Translations under genes and position numbers: made by a program
Shown: positions 17,365 through 26,322 of the stretch, piece by piece
How the letters are laid out: every line of letters begins with the position of its first letter
Position numbering within the stretch: the first letter of the stretch is position 1
Assembly (NCBI GenBank): GCA_964620645.1
Contig: CAZUHU010000017.1
Coordinates: forward strand, 1 to 34,609
Origin: Bog-950 sp964620645
GTDB taxonomy: Bacteria > Bacteroidota > Bacteroidia > Chitinophagales > LD1
Length of the DNA: 34,609 nucleotides
Reading direction: 5' to 3'
The notes under the pieces: model-generated
What the model was told of the DNA's origin: nothing
Databases searched by the model: none
Seen by the model: only the letters and a program-made list of their open reading frames with translations

Positions 17365-18402
17365 ATGCAAACTGCAACTACAAAACCTAAAATACTGGTA
17401 ACCGGGGGGTGCGGTTATATAGGCTCGCATACTATTGTGGACCTGTTGGATAACGGTTTTGACGTTTTTAGTATAGACAATAACCTCCGCTCGAAGCAGA
17501 TAACTGTTGACCGTATAGAGAGCATTACCGGCAAAAGGATAAAAAATTACCAGGTTGACCTTTGCAATAAGCAGGATGTTAAGCAGGTAATACAGCAGGA
17601 AGGCTCCATAAGCGGCATTATACACTTTGCAGCGCTTAAGTCAGTTCCTGAATCGGTAGATAAGCCCTTGCTGTATTACCGCAACAACCTCGATTCTCTT
17701 ATTAACCTACTTGAATTAGCTGAAGAGTTCGACATAAAGGATTTTGTTTTCTCCTCTTCCTGTTCGGTGTATGGCAATGCCAAAGAATTGCCGGTTACTG
17801 AACAAACCCCAATGGGTGAAGCGGAGTCGCCCTATGCCCGCACCAAGCAAATGGGTGAGGATGTAATTCGCGACCATGCTAAAAAGGCCCGGGGCCGGTT
17901 TATTCTGTTGCGGTATTTTAATCCTGTTGGCGCCCATGAAAGTGGAAAGCTGGGTGAGGATACTACGGATGTAATTACCGCAGTGGTGCCGCGCATAACA
18001 GGTACTGCTATTGGTAAGTTTAAGGAGTTTACCATTTTCGGTAGCGATTATGATACCCGCGATGGTAGCTGCATACGCGATTATATACACGTAATGGATA
18101 TTGCTGCAGCCCATACCAATGCCGTGCAGTATTTAATGGCTAACCGCAGTAGCGAAAGGTGCGAGGTTTTTAACCTTGGCACAGGCAATGGCGTAACCGT
18201 GCTGGAAGCTGTTAACTCCTTTGAGCGCGTTAGTGGCGAAAAGCTGAATTATAAAATGGGTGCGCGCAGACCGGGCGATGTTGTAAGTATATATGCCAAC
18301 AACAGCAAGGCAGTTAATACATTGGGCTGGCAAATTAAACGCGACCTTGACACCATGATGCGCACCGCCTGGGTGTGGGAGAAAAAAATGGCTGCCGGTT
18401 AG
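17365..18402 (+). CDS. galE: UDP-glucose 4-epimerase
   Basis: Interconverts UDP-glucose and UDP-galactose through an NAD-bound 4-keto intermediate. With the ATG at 17365 the protein is 345 aa, normal for GalE; a non-ATG start at 17290 would overlap the previous gene and add residues with no family match. Motifs: TGGCGYIGSH (NAD), DNNLRSK, HFAALKSVPESV, SSSCSVYG with Ser132, and Tyr157/Lys161 (SPYARTK), with the same 25-residue Ser-Tyr spacing as E. coli GalE. Further on come LRYFNPVGAH and RDYIHVMD. It is 25 nt after the SDR gene and converges with the peptidase gene across an 8-nt gap. Confidence 0.95.
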   Translation: MQTATTKPKILVTGGCGYIGSHTIVDLLDNGFDVFSIDNNLRSKQITVDRIESITGKRIKNYQVDLCNKQDVKQVIQQEGSISGIIHFAALKSVPESVDKPLLYYRNNLDSLINLLELAEEFDIKDFVFSSSCSVYGNAKELPVTEQTPMGEAESPYARTKQMGEDVIRDHAKKARGRFILLRYFNPVGAHESGKLGEDTTDVITAVVPRITGTAIGKFKEFTIFGSDYDTRDGSCIRDYIHVMDIAAAHTNAVQYLMANRSSERCEVFNLGTGNGVTVLEAVNSFERVSGEKLNYKMGARRPGDVVSIYANNSKAVNTLGWQIKRDLDTMMRTAWVWEKKMAAG

Positions 18403-18410
18403 TGCCCTTA

Positions 18411-19571
18411 CTAAATCTTCAAACCAAGTTTGTTCAAAATATCTTTCGGTAAAGCCCGCTTGTTTACCATAATACTGGTTGTTTTATACAGAAAGTAGGG
18501 AACGGAGCAATAGAAGTATCCTTTTAAATCATTCTCAGCTCCCCACGAATTTTTTACAAGGTAGTATGAGTTGCCGTTTTGGTCGTCGGCCATACCTACT
18601 ATTTGCATTCCGTGGTCATCCGTTGTAGTAAGGTTATCAAACGCTTCCTGCCTGGTTTTTTGGGTAATGGTTTTTTCTGCATGAGGCGCAACGAAGAGAG
18701 AATCTTTTTCTTCTGCCGTCATATCTTCAATATTTTTAGCCGGCACAATAGCTACGCCGTTTTTGTACGAAAATCCTTTTTCCGTTACATCACTTGCCCA
18801 ATCAACTGAATAATTATTAGCAAGGGCATTATCTGTTATGCGTTTCAAATCTTCAAGGGGTACATTGTAAACCTGTTCGGCTGCCCAGTTGTCCGGCACT
18901 TCCAGTATAAATGAAGTATAGAAGGGGTGGTGCGTAAAGGAGGTAATCTCTACATAATCATCAGGGTTAATACCCAGCGATTGCGCATAGCTTTTAGCAG
19001 TATACGTTTTGCCCTGGTAGGTAAACGTATCGGGCGGGGTGCCCAGGTAGCCATCTAAAGCCCCTGTAAAAGCGTTTTTCCAATTGGGGTTAAGGCTGCC
19101 ATCGGGTGTGCGTATCATTACATCTAACATGGCTTTTAAAACGGCATCCATTTCGCCATGCACGGGCTTTTCCGCGCTACCCGAGTTGCCGGGGTAAACT
19201 TCCATTGGCAATAAGCCAAACTCGCGCACGGCATTCATAACATCATGCGGCTCGCCACCGGGGCTAAAATTGGTGGTACCGTGGTACCGTACGTAGCGCT
19301 CTGCCTTTTGTATGTACATGTTACGCACTACAAACATCTCACTTAAATCCAAGCTGCCTTTGCCCATGCGCATAAGTTCCGACTCAAGAAAGGATTGCGT
19401 GGAAAAGCACCAACAGGTATTGGATTTATATTGGTTTTTAACCGAGGTAGTGCTTACAAACTTTTTAAGACTGAAGTTGTAGCCGCCATCCTTTTTATTG
19501 GTGGTTATAGGGGGCTGTGCGTTAAGCCAGGTAACCGCTAACAGCAAAGTGACAACTGCTGAGATTCTCAT
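18411..19571 (-). CDS. Secreted C1-family (papain/bleomycin hydrolase-like) cysteine peptidase
   Basis: Predicted exported thiol peptidase, 386 aa from the ATG at 19571. Residues 1-19 (MRISAVVTLLLAVTWLNAQ) are a signal peptide. An ATG at 19604 lies upstream of a perfect -7 element and is therefore unlikely. Catalytic set: oxyanion Gln47 and Cys53 (NQYKSNTCWCF, with the papain spacing of 6), His320 (DDHGMQIVG) and Asn341 (VKNSWG). The long insert between Cys and His (about 265 residues) and the overall length point to the bleomycin hydrolase/aminopeptidase C branch rather than plain papain. That branch is normally cytoplasmic, so the signal peptide is notable. The Cys two residues after the nucleophile (CWC) is also unusual. 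No propeptide is obvious. Substrate unknown. Confidence 0.9.
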   Translation of the reverse strand: MRISAVVTLLLAVTWLNAQPPITTNKKDGGYNFSLKKFVSTTSVKNQYKSNTCWCFSTQSFLESELMRMGKGSLDLSEMFVVRNMYIQKAERYVRYHGTTNFSPGGEPHDVMNAVREFGLLPMEVYPGNSGSAEKPVHGEMDAVLKAMLDVMIRTPDGSLNPNWKNAFTGALDGYLGTPPDTFTYQGKTYTAKSYAQSLGINPDDYVEITSFTHHPFYTSFILEVPDNWAAEQVYNVPLEDLKRITDNALANNYSVDWASDVTEKGFSYKNGVAIVPAKNIEDMTAEEKDSLFVAPHAEKTITQKTRQEAFDNLTTTDDHGMQIVGMADDQNGNSYYLVKNSWGAENDLKGYFYCSVPYFLYKTTSIMVNKRALPKDILNKLGLKI

Positions 19572-19590
19572 ATCGCAAAATTTGGAACAA

Positions 19591-19598
19591 CAAATATA
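19591..19598 (-). promoter_or_regulatory. -7 element of the secreted peptidase gene
   Basis: The minus strand reads TATATTTG, a perfect TAnnTTTG match, 19 nt before the ATG at 19571. It lies downstream of the alternative ATG at 19604, so it decides the start. No -33 TTG is clear. Confidence 0.5.
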
Positions 19599-19731
19599 AG
19601 GCATCTTAGAGAGGGATGTCGCCGCTTAAGCTACTGCTTATAAATAGCGGTTGTTCAATAAACCTCTCACTCCACATTTTACTATTTATAACTACGGCTG
19701 TAGGCAGGGTGTTTAAGGTTTATTTTGCTGC

Positions 19732-21252
19732 ATGTCTTCGGCTGTAATTTTAGCAGTGGTTTTCGGGTACTTTGTATTGCTGCTGGCAATTGCGTTTTAT
19801 ACATCACGCAATACCAGTAACGAAGATTTTTTTATAGGTCATAAAAGCAGCAAGTGGTACCTGGTGGCCTATGGAATGATTGGCACTTCCCTAAGCGGCG
19901 TAACCTTTATGAGTGTACCGGGCAAGGTGAACACCGCCCATTTTTACTACCTGCAGGTGGTTATTGGGTATTTGATAGGATACATAGTAGTGGCCATGGT
20001 GTTGCTGCCCTTATACTACCGGCTTAATCTAACATCCATCTATTCTTACCTTAAGGAACGCTTTGGGGTTACTACTTATAAAACAGGCGCATCTTTCTTT
20101 TTGCTTTCAAGAACATTGGGCGCTTCGCTTAGAATTTACCTGGTGCTTTACGTATTGCAGAACTTTATGCTGGCCGAAATGGGCGTGCCCTTTACACTTA
20201 CGGCTTTTGTAATACTATTGATGATTTTGCTTTACACTTACAAAGGAGGTGTAAAAACCATAGTATGGACCGATACCCTGCAAACTACCTTTATGATACT
20301 GGCGCTAGTGGTAACTATAGGCCTTATCTGCAGTGAACTGAATTTTTCTTTTGGTGGTTTAGTTAGCGAATTGCACAGGAACGATTATACCGCCGTATTT
20401 AATTACGACTGGAAGGCTAAGGGCTTTATGCTGAAGCAGATTTTGGGTGGCGCTTTTATTACCATAACAATGACTGGCCTCGACCAGGAGATGATGCAGA
20501 AGAATATCAGCATCCGCAGTTTGGGTGAGGCACAAAAGAACATGTTTACCTTTAGTGGAATTCTATTAATAGTAAACCTGTTGTTCCTGGTTTTAGGCGG
20601 GGCCTTATATGTATACGCGGCGCAAAAAGGCATAACGCTTAGCGGGCAAACCGATGATACCTTCCCGATGATTACGCTGCATTATTTATCTCCCATAGCA
20701 GGTGTAATTTTTATTGTAGGCCTTATTTCAGCCTTGTTCCCTAGTGCCGATGGCGCTATGACCGCCCTTACCTCTTCTTTTTGTATTGACATCCTGGACT
20801 TTAAAAACCGCACGGATATAGGCGAAGCGGAAAAAGAAAGGCGCAGAATTATGGTACACACAACCGTGGCCATTATCTTCTTTTTATTGATACTGGTTTG
20901 TAAGGCTATAAATGAGAAAGCCGTAATTGATCTGGTGCTGGATATTGCCGCTTATACCTACGGTCCTTTACTGGGTTTGTTTGCTTTTGGCATACTAACC
21001 AGGCGTAAGCTTAATGATGCACTAACTCCTGTAATATGTGTTAGCGCAGTTTTATTGGCGCTTTTAATAAGTCCGCCTATACCCGATAAAATTTACCCTA
21101 ACCTGCCACAGCTTTTTACCGATTACAAATTATGGAGAGAAAGCTTGCTGCATGGTTACCAGATAGGCCTTGAGCTTTTGGTAATAAACGGGTTGGTGAC
21201 CTTTGGTGGGCTGTGGGCTATATCAACTAAGGTTTCTACACTTAAACAATAA
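19732..21252 (+). CDS. Sodium:solute symporter (SSS family)
   Basis: A 506-aa inner-membrane transporter that couples uptake of a solute to sodium entry. It has about 13 hydrophobic helices from residue 4 onward. Family signatures are NEDFFIGHKSSKWYLVAYG, GTSLSGVTFMSVPG (near residues 51-64, TM2 sodium-site region), and ITMTGLDQEMMQKNISIRS in the middle. The short last segment and the middle motif are closer to Bacteroidota uncharacterised SSS members than to PutP. Substrate not assignable. The LOG-family gene starts 3 nt after its stop, so both are probably on one transcript. Confidence 0.92.
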   Translation: MSSAVILAVVFGYFVLLLAIAFYTSRNTSNEDFFIGHKSSKWYLVAYGMIGTSLSGVTFMSVPGKVNTAHFYYLQVVIGYLIGYIVVAMVLLPLYYRLNLTSIYSYLKERFGVTTYKTGASFFLLSRTLGASLRIYLVLYVLQNFMLAEMGVPFTLTAFVILLMILLYTYKGGVKTIVWTDTLQTTFMILALVVTIGLICSELNFSFGGLVSELHRNDYTAVFNYDWKAKGFMLKQILGGAFITITMTGLDQEMMQKNISIRSLGEAQKNMFTFSGILLIVNLLFLVLGGALYVYAAQKGITLSGQTDDTFPMITLHYLSPIAGVIFIVGLISALFPSADGAMTALTSSFCIDILDFKNRTDIGEAEKERRRIMVHTTVAIIFFLLILVCKAINEKAVIDLVLDIAAYTYGPLLGLFAFGILTRRKLNDALTPVICVSAVLLALLISPPIPDKIYPNLPQLFTDYKLWRESLLHGYQIGLELLVINGLVTFGGLWAISTKVSTLKQ

Positions 21253-21255
21253 GCA

Positions 21256-21942
21256 ATGACTAAGAAAAAGAAGTGGAGCGATTTAAAAGCTGAATCAAGC
21301 TGGCGCATGTTTAAAATTATGAGCGAGTTTGTTGATGGCTTTGAAAAGATGGAGCGCTTTGGCCCCTGCATTTCCATTTTTGGAAGCGCACGAACCAAGC
21401 CTGACCATGCGGATTATAAACTGGCAACCGTTATTGCTGAGCGCCTGGCCAAAGAGGGTTACGGTATTATTACCGGTGGTGGACCCGGCATTATGGAAGC
21501 AGGCAATAAAGGCGCTAAGCTGGCCAAGGGCCGTTCAGTAGGTTTACATATTGAGTTGGAACACGAACAGGATTGGAACGAATATATTGATGCCGATAAG
21601 CTGCTGATATTCCGCTACTTTTTTGCGCGCAAGGTTATGTTTATACGCTATGCCCAGGCCTTTGTGTTTATGCCCGGTGGCTTCGGCACTATGGATGAAG
21701 TTTTTGAAACGCTTACGCTTATACAAACCGGTAAAATAGACCCCGTGCCTATAATTTTTGTTGGGGAAAGTTACTGGAAGGGCCTGATGGATTGGATTAA
21801 AGAAACTATGTTGGCGAAGGAGGCGTACATTAATGCCGCTGACCTGAATCTTTTTTCTATTACCGATGATCCGGAAAAGATTGTGAAAATCATTAACCAG
21901 CATTACAAGAAAGAAGGGTTGAAACCAAACATGCGCCTCTAA
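21256..21942 (+). CDS. LOG-family (TIGR00730) nucleoside 5'-monophosphate phosphoribohydrolase
   Basis: A 228-aa Rossmann-fold protein of the LOG/YgdH family. Characterised members cleave the ribose-5-phosphate from cytokinin or purine nucleoside monophosphates. The two defining motifs are intact: GGGPGIMEAGNKGA (near residues 74-87) and PGGFGTMDEVFE (near residues 139-150), where Arg/Lys and Glu form the active site. An N-terminal extension of about 35 residues (WSDLKAESSWRMFKIMSEFV) is typical of the longer group in Bacteroidota. It lies 3 nt after the symporter. The physiological substrate is not known; nucleotide salvage is the modest guess. Confidence 0.9.
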   Translation: MTKKKKWSDLKAESSWRMFKIMSEFVDGFEKMERFGPCISIFGSARTKPDHADYKLATVIAERLAKEGYGIITGGGPGIMEAGNKGAKLAKGRSVGLHIELEHEQDWNEYIDADKLLIFRYFFARKVMFIRYAQAFVFMPGGFGTMDEVFETLTLIQTGKIDPVPIIFVGESYWKGLMDWIKETMLAKEAYINAADLNLFSITDDPEKIVKIINQHYKKEGLKPNMRL

Positions 21943-21993
21943 TAATAATTCAGGAAACACAAGCGTTATTACTTCTACTGTTCTATTGGCTAC

Positions 21994-23754
21994 ATGAGCA
22001 AAATTCCGGTTTTACTTTTTACTGCATTGGCGTTGTTGAGCGGCTCGTTTAAAAAAACGGTGCAACTGCCTAAGCCCGTGGCGCTGGCTGCAGCGGTTAG
22101 GGCGGATAGCATCGTAATCCCTCAAAACTATTTCACCACCCCCTTAGATTTGCCCTTAACCCTTGCGGGTAATTTTGGTGAGCCACGCAGGTTACACTTT
22201 CATACCGGCCTTGATTTCAGAACTAACCAGGAAGAAGGCCACAAAGTATTTGCCGCGGCTGATGGCTACATATGCCGTATTAATGTTTCGTCAGTTGGCT
22301 ACGGCAACGCACTTTATATAAGGCACCCCAATGGCTTTGTAAGCGTGTATGGCCACCTGCAACAATTTACCGGGCCTATAAATGAACGCCTGCGCAAAGA
22401 GCAGTATGCCAAGGAATCCTTTGCGGTGGACTTTACCTTAACGCCGGATGAGTTACCGGTTAAGCAAGGCGAGCAAATTGCCTTAAGCGGCAATACAGGC
22501 GGCAGTGGCGGCCCTCATCTTCATTTTGAAATACGCGATACGCTGGATAATATCTACAACCCCATGCTGTTTGGCATTGTGTTAAAGGATGATTTGAAAC
22601 CGATAGTTAACAATATACGGTTCTACGCTATGGATAGCCTGAAAGGCCGTAGCGATGCTTTTACTTATAAGCTGCATTGCAGAAGCGGAATTTGCGATGA
22701 GGCCGTAATTAAGCTAAACGATAGGAAAGTAGGATTTGCGATAAACGCCTATGATGTAATGAACAATACCGATGCGCACACCGGTATTTACAATATGACG
22801 GTGTTCGATAGCAGCCTTATGGTTTATGATTTTAAGATAAACTCCTTCTCGTTTCCTGAAAAACGCTGCGTGCTTAGCCATATAGATTATGCCGCCTTTC
22901 TTAACGAAGGCAGAAAGAGTTATCATAAATGCTATGTTGAGCCAGGCAACCGTTGCCCGGTTTACGACAACCTGGTAGACGCCGGTATGATAGATTTAAG
23001 TGATGGCAGGGTGCACCCGGTTATGGTAGAGATAAGTGATTTTGCCGGGAATGTTACCCTGGCCAAACTGAGGTTGCAATATGATACGGCTTCTGTAGCC
23101 TTTAAAAAGAAGGAGCTTAAATACACCCAGTTCTTTAAGTACGGGGTGCCAAACGAGTTTAGCACAACTGAATTTAAACTTAAGGTGCCGGCTACAGCTT
23201 TGTTCGACGATGTTTATTTCAACTATGCCGCAAGGCTTACTGCAGACCCTGCCATGTATTCTAAAATACACCAGGTAGATAACAGCAATACCCAGGGTTT
23301 TGACTGGTTCGATATTTCGGTAAGGGCAGAGCGCCTGCCTGAGAACCTGCGCAGCAAAGCCTTATTGGTTTATGAAGATAACAACGGCGAAACGGCTGTG
23401 CGGGGCGGAACCTTTACGGATGGCTTTGTGGTGTCGCGCTCAAGAGAGTTTGGTAAATACTACATAAAAGTGGATAGCACAGCCCCGGTAATTAAGCCTA
23501 TAAACATTAGCGAAGGCAAGAATATGGCCGCGGTAAAAAAGATACTGATAAAAATTACGGATAACCTTTCTGGCATTGCTGATTTTGACACCTATATAGA
23601 CGGCAAATGGGTGGTTACAGATTACGATGCTAAAAATGCTTTACTGGTAAATTCTATCCCGCCCGACTTATCTTCAGGCCAGCACACGTTTACCGTTAAG
23701 GTGGTAGATGAACGAAAGAATGCTGTCGAGTACAGCGTTAAATTCGGTTGGTAA
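21994..23754 (+). CDS. Exported M23 (LytM-type) metallopeptidase
   Basis: A 586-aa probable periplasmic zinc endopeptidase or peptidoglycan-remodelling regulator. Residues 1-18 look like a signal peptide (IPVLLFTALALLSGS). The catalytic domain is N-terminal, about residues 45-185. Zinc ligands His70 and Asp74 (FHTGLDF), and HxH with His175/His177 (GGPHLHFEI), are all present, plus His121 (YGHLQ), so it should be active, unlike NlpD-type activators. The remaining 390 residues are beta-rich, with a segment near 500-586 (STAPVIKPINISEGKNM) resembling Ig-like domains. This N-terminal M23 plus long C-terminal architecture is frequent in Bacteroidota. It starts 51 nt after the LOG gene. Confidence 0.9.
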   Translation: MSKIPVLLFTALALLSGSFKKTVQLPKPVALAAAVRADSIVIPQNYFTTPLDLPLTLAGNFGEPRRLHFHTGLDFRTNQEEGHKVFAAADGYICRINVSSVGYGNALYIRHPNGFVSVYGHLQQFTGPINERLRKEQYAKESFAVDFTLTPDELPVKQGEQIALSGNTGGSGGPHLHFEIRDTLDNIYNPMLFGIVLKDDLKPIVNNIRFYAMDSLKGRSDAFTYKLHCRSGICDEAVIKLNDRKVGFAINAYDVMNNTDAHTGIYNMTVFDSSLMVYDFKINSFSFPEKRCVLSHIDYAAFLNEGRKSYHKCYVEPGNRCPVYDNLVDAGMIDLSDGRVHPVMVEISDFAGNVTLAKLRLQYDTASVAFKKKELKYTQFFKYGVPNEFSTTEFKLKVPATALFDDVYFNYAARLTADPAMYSKIHQVDNSNTQGFDWFDISVRAERLPENLRSKALLVYEDNNGETAVRGGTFTDGFVVSRSREFGKYYIKVDSTAPVIKPINISEGKNMAAVKKILIKITDNLSGIADFDTYIDGKWVVTDYDAKNALLVNSIPPDLSSGQHTFTVKVVDERKNAVEYSVKFGW

Positions 23755-23886
23755 GGTGGTAAACTACATTCGGCCAACACATAAAAAGTGCAATCCTTCC
23801 ATGTTTAACTGCAACCGGCAGGCAGCCACCAGCAAATAACTTTATATCACTGTTGAATTCGGTACTAATGCTTTATGTTTGGCGTT

Positions 23887-24342
23887 ATGGTTACGTTAAA
23901 AGAAGGAGAAAAAGCCCCTGCGTTTAAGGGTAAAGATCAGAATGGGAATGAAATAAGCCTGAAACAGTTTTTGGGCAAAAAGGTGATATTGTTTTTTTAC
24001 CCGGAGGATGATACCCCTACTTGTACCCAGGAGGCCTGTAACTTCAGGGATAATTATGCGGATTTGAAAAAGCTGGGGTATGAGGTTGTTGGCATAAGCC
24101 CTGATGGAGTGGAGAGCCACAAAAAATTCGTTAATAAGTTTAAATTGAACTATAGCTTGTTAGCGGATGAAAATAAGACGGTGATTAATGCCTATGGTGT
24201 ATGGGGGCCTAAGAAGTTGTACGGGAGGGAATATGATGGTATACACCGCATGATTTTTGTGATAAACGAGGAGGGAAGAATTGCTAAAATTGTCCGTAAG
24301 GTGCTTTCCAAAAAGGCAGTTCAACAGGCTCTGAAACCTTAA
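23887..24342 (+). CDS. bcp: Thioredoxin-dependent peroxiredoxin, BCP/PrxQ type
   Basis: Reduces hydrogen and organic peroxides using thioredoxin. From the ATG at 23887 the protein is 151 aa and starts MVTLKEGEKAPAF, aligning residue for residue with E. coli Bcp (MNPLKAGDIAP); an ATG at 23875 adds four residues. The peroxidatic Cys46 and resolving Cys51 (TPTCTQEACNFRD) have the atypical 2-Cys spacing, and FFYPEDDTPTC plus GVWGPKKLYGREYDGIHR are PrxQ hallmarks. No signal peptide, so cytoplasmic. It stands just upstream of the envelope cassette but is 61 nt away, and a separate transcript is possible. Confidence 0.94.
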   Translation: MVTLKEGEKAPAFKGKDQNGNEISLKQFLGKKVILFFYPEDDTPTCTQEACNFRDNYADLKKLGYEVVGISPDGVESHKKFVNKFKLNYSLLADENKTVINAYGVWGPKKLYGREYDGIHRMIFVINEEGRIAKIVRKVLSKKAVQQALKP

Positions 24343-24403
24343 CTGCAATAAATGTTGTTGTAACAGTAGAAAATACATTCCTTTACCATAAGAAATAAAA
24401 ACT

Positions 24404-25276
24404 ATGACAAGAAAACTTTTACCCTTAAGCATGTTTGTTTTATTAACCGTGGGAATCTTCAATTCCATGAAAGTTAATTCAGAAAAACCGTATCCACCGG
24501 TAGCTAACACAGGCGATCCTTTAAGCGGAAATACCTGCGCACGCAGCGGTTGCCATAACGGGCCTATTTTAACTCCGGATTCAACTACCTTAACACTTAA
24601 CATTGGCACCGGTACGCCTACTACACCATTAAACAACAGCTTTATTTATACGCCTAACACCGTGTATAACATGAGCTTTGTTATTAATGCTTTTACAGGC
24701 AACTACGGTTTTCAGATGGATGCTTTAAACAGCAGCAACAAACAGGCCGGCCGTTTTAACCTGAGCAATACTGCTACTACCACTTTAAAATGGATAATAG
24801 CTGCAGGCGATTCAGTTTTCTATGTAGGCCATAAAAATGCCAGCAGCACTAAAAACTGGACTTACAAGTGGACTTCACCTGCTGCCGGAACAGGCCCTGT
24901 AACTTTCTACTACGCTTATAACGCAGGTAACAACCAGGATGATGCCATCGGCGATATGATTTATCAAAGCTCAGTTACTATTAACGAGCTGCCTAACGGT
25001 ATTGAGGATATTGCCACAAAAATCACTAACCTGAATGTGTTCCCTAACCCGGTTACTACCGATTTTGGAATTTCGTTTAACATGAAGGAAACCGATAAGG
25101 TGGTTGCTACCGTATATACTTTAGATGGCAAGCTGGCCAAAGAACTGATGAACGAAAGAGTGATGGAAGGAAACTTCAACCGCAATTTCGATATCAGTGG
25201 CATGGCAGCTGGTGTTTACCTGGTTAAAATAAATGTAGGCACTGCCCAGGTTGTGAAGAAAGTATTTAAACAGTAA
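24404..25276 (+). CDS. Secreted choice-of-anchor V / T9SS type A protein with CX4CH motif
   Basis: A 290-aa exported protein with three parts. An N-terminal signal/hydrophobic segment (LLPLSMFVLLTVGIF) is followed by a cysteine motif NTGDPLSGNTCARSGCHNG (Cys45, Cys50, His51). Residues about 55-195 form a reelin-like beta domain (YNMSFVINAFTGNYGFQM), the choice-of-anchor V type. A T9SS type A sorting domain (LNVFPNPVTTDFGISF to VVKKVFKQ) ends the protein. CX4CH is a spaced variant of the c-type heme motif CXXCH; heme attachment is possible but unproven, and the Cys pair could instead form a disulfide. It heads a close-packed set of genes with 2 nt and 10 nt gaps. Confidence 0.85.
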   Translation: MTRKLLPLSMFVLLTVGIFNSMKVNSEKPYPPVANTGDPLSGNTCARSGCHNGPILTPDSTTLTLNIGTGTPTTPLNNSFIYTPNTVYNMSFVINAFTGNYGFQMDALNSSNKQAGRFNLSNTATTTLKWIIAAGDSVFYVGHKNASSTKNWTYKWTSPAAGTGPVTFYYAYNAGNNQDDAIGDMIYQSSVTINELPNGIEDIATKITNLNVFPNPVTTDFGISFNMKETDKVVATVYTLDGKLAKELMNERVMEGNFNRNFDISGMAAGVYLVKINVGTAQVVKKVFKQ

Positions 25277-25278
25277 TA

Positions 25279-25650
25279 ATGAAGAAGGTTGTTTTAGGGG
25301 TATTGGTTATTGCTTTTGTCTCTTTGTATTTCAGTTGCTCAAAAGATAAAACGGCACCACCCCAAACCGGTTGCACGCAAACAGATTCGGTAAATACGTA
25401 TACAAATTCTGTTAAAGCCATTTTAGACGCCAACTGCGCTAATTTAGGCTGTCACGAGTCATTTACCCAGCAATCCGGTTTAATATTGGATACTTATGAT
25501 GGTGCAGTAGCGGCAGCGAAGGGCAATTCCAAGTTCTTTTGTGTTATTGACTGGAGTTGCGGGCCTGTTATGCCAAGCGGCAAACCAAAGTTGGCAGATA
25601 GTTTGATTACTAAAATTACCGCGTGGAAGAATAACTGCTACGCGCAGTAA
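25279..25650 (+). CDS. Small cytochrome-c-like lipoprotein with CX4CH motif
   Basis: A 123-aa probable outer-membrane lipoprotein. MKKVVLGVLVIAFVSLYFSC is a lipoprotein signal, with Cys20 the lipidated residue. After that, VKAILDANCANLGCHES gives Cys53, Cys58 and His59, the same CX4CH variant as the preceding gene. A later MPSGKPKLADSLITKITAWKNNC resembles the distal end of small c-type cytochrome domains, with Met98 a candidate axial ligand. Extra Cys residues (32, 88, 94, 120) may form disulfides. Planctomycete-type cytochrome domains have a similar ILxxxC..CH layout. I therefore read it as a monoheme electron carrier, moderately sure. It starts 2 nt after the previous stop. Confidence 0.75.
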   Translation: MKKVVLGVLVIAFVSLYFSCSKDKTAPPQTGCTQTDSVNTYTNSVKAILDANCANLGCHESFTQQSGLILDTYDGAVAAAKGNSKFFCVIDWSCGPVMPSGKPKLADSLITKITAWKNNCYAQ

Positions 25651-25660
25651 ACTATATGTT

Positions 25661-26227
25661 ATGAGAACTTTGTTGGCAAGCCTGTTGATTGTATGTGCCC
25701 TTTTTGCCAAAGGCCAGGATAAGTATGCAAATACCTTTGTTACTACCAGTGGTAAAATCCATTTTTTCTCAGCCACGCCTTTAGAGGATATTGAAGCTAC
25801 TTCAAAAACGGCATTGTGTGCATTTAACACTGTTTCGAAAAAGGTGAACGTGCAGATTAAGATAACCTCCTTTGTTTTTCCGAAAAGCCTGATGCAGGAT
25901 CACTTTAACGAGAACTACCTGGAGAGTGAGAAATACCCCATGAGCGTTTTAGATGGCGTAATTGTAGAAGACGTTGATTACAGCAAGGACGGTGTTTACG
26001 ATGTTACCTTTAAGGGTACGTTGGAAATGCACGGGGTTAAGGCTAACCGCGAAATTAAGTGTAAGCTAACGGTTAAGAACGGCCAGCCGGTTAATGTTAC
26101 CAGCACCTTTGATGTAAAGCTGGTAGACCATAACATTAAGGTTCCGCAGGCGGTTAGTATGAACGTAGCTGAAGTAATTGCTGTGGACGTGAATTTCGAT
26201 TTACAAAAATACCAGCCTAAACAATAA
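25661..26227 (+). CDS. YceI-family lipocalin-like periplasmic protein
   Basis: A 188-aa exported protein with signal peptide MRTLLASLLIVCALFAKGQ. The mature part has the YceI layout: an opening strand with SGKIHFFSATPLEDIEA, then FNENYLESEKYPMSVLDG (the conserved NEnYLESdKyP motif), KGTLEMHGVKANREIK, and a C-terminal DHNIKVP. YceI proteins form a beta barrel that binds polyisoprenoid or amide-type lipids, and some are linked to quinone or cytochrome systems. It follows the lipoprotein gene by 10 nt and is followed by a strong terminator, so the three genes 24404-26227 are probably one operon. Confidence 0.93.
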   Translation: MRTLLASLLIVCALFAKGQDKYANTFVTTSGKIHFFSATPLEDIEATSKTALCAFNTVSKKVNVQIKITSFVFPKSLMQDHFNENYLESEKYPMSVLDGVIVEDVDYSKDGVYDVTFKGTLEMHGVKANREIKCKLTVKNGQPVNVTSTFDVKLVDHNIKVPQAVSMNVAEVIAVDVNFDLQKYQPKQ

Positions 26228-26253
26228 TGAACTTAACGAACATATTGAAGTGA

Positions 26254-26279
26254 GCGATTCCGTACGGAATCGCTTTTTT
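26254..26279 (+). terminator. Rho-independent terminator after yceI
   Basis: A perfect 20-nt palindrome (26254-26273): GCGATTCC pairs with GGAATCGC around GTAC, followed by six T (26274-26279). It separates the yceI operon from the DUF5777 gene. Confidence 0.93.
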
Positions 26280-26322
26280 ATTTGACCAAAAGCAGCGCTT
26301 ATTTGCAAGCCAATAAATGCAC

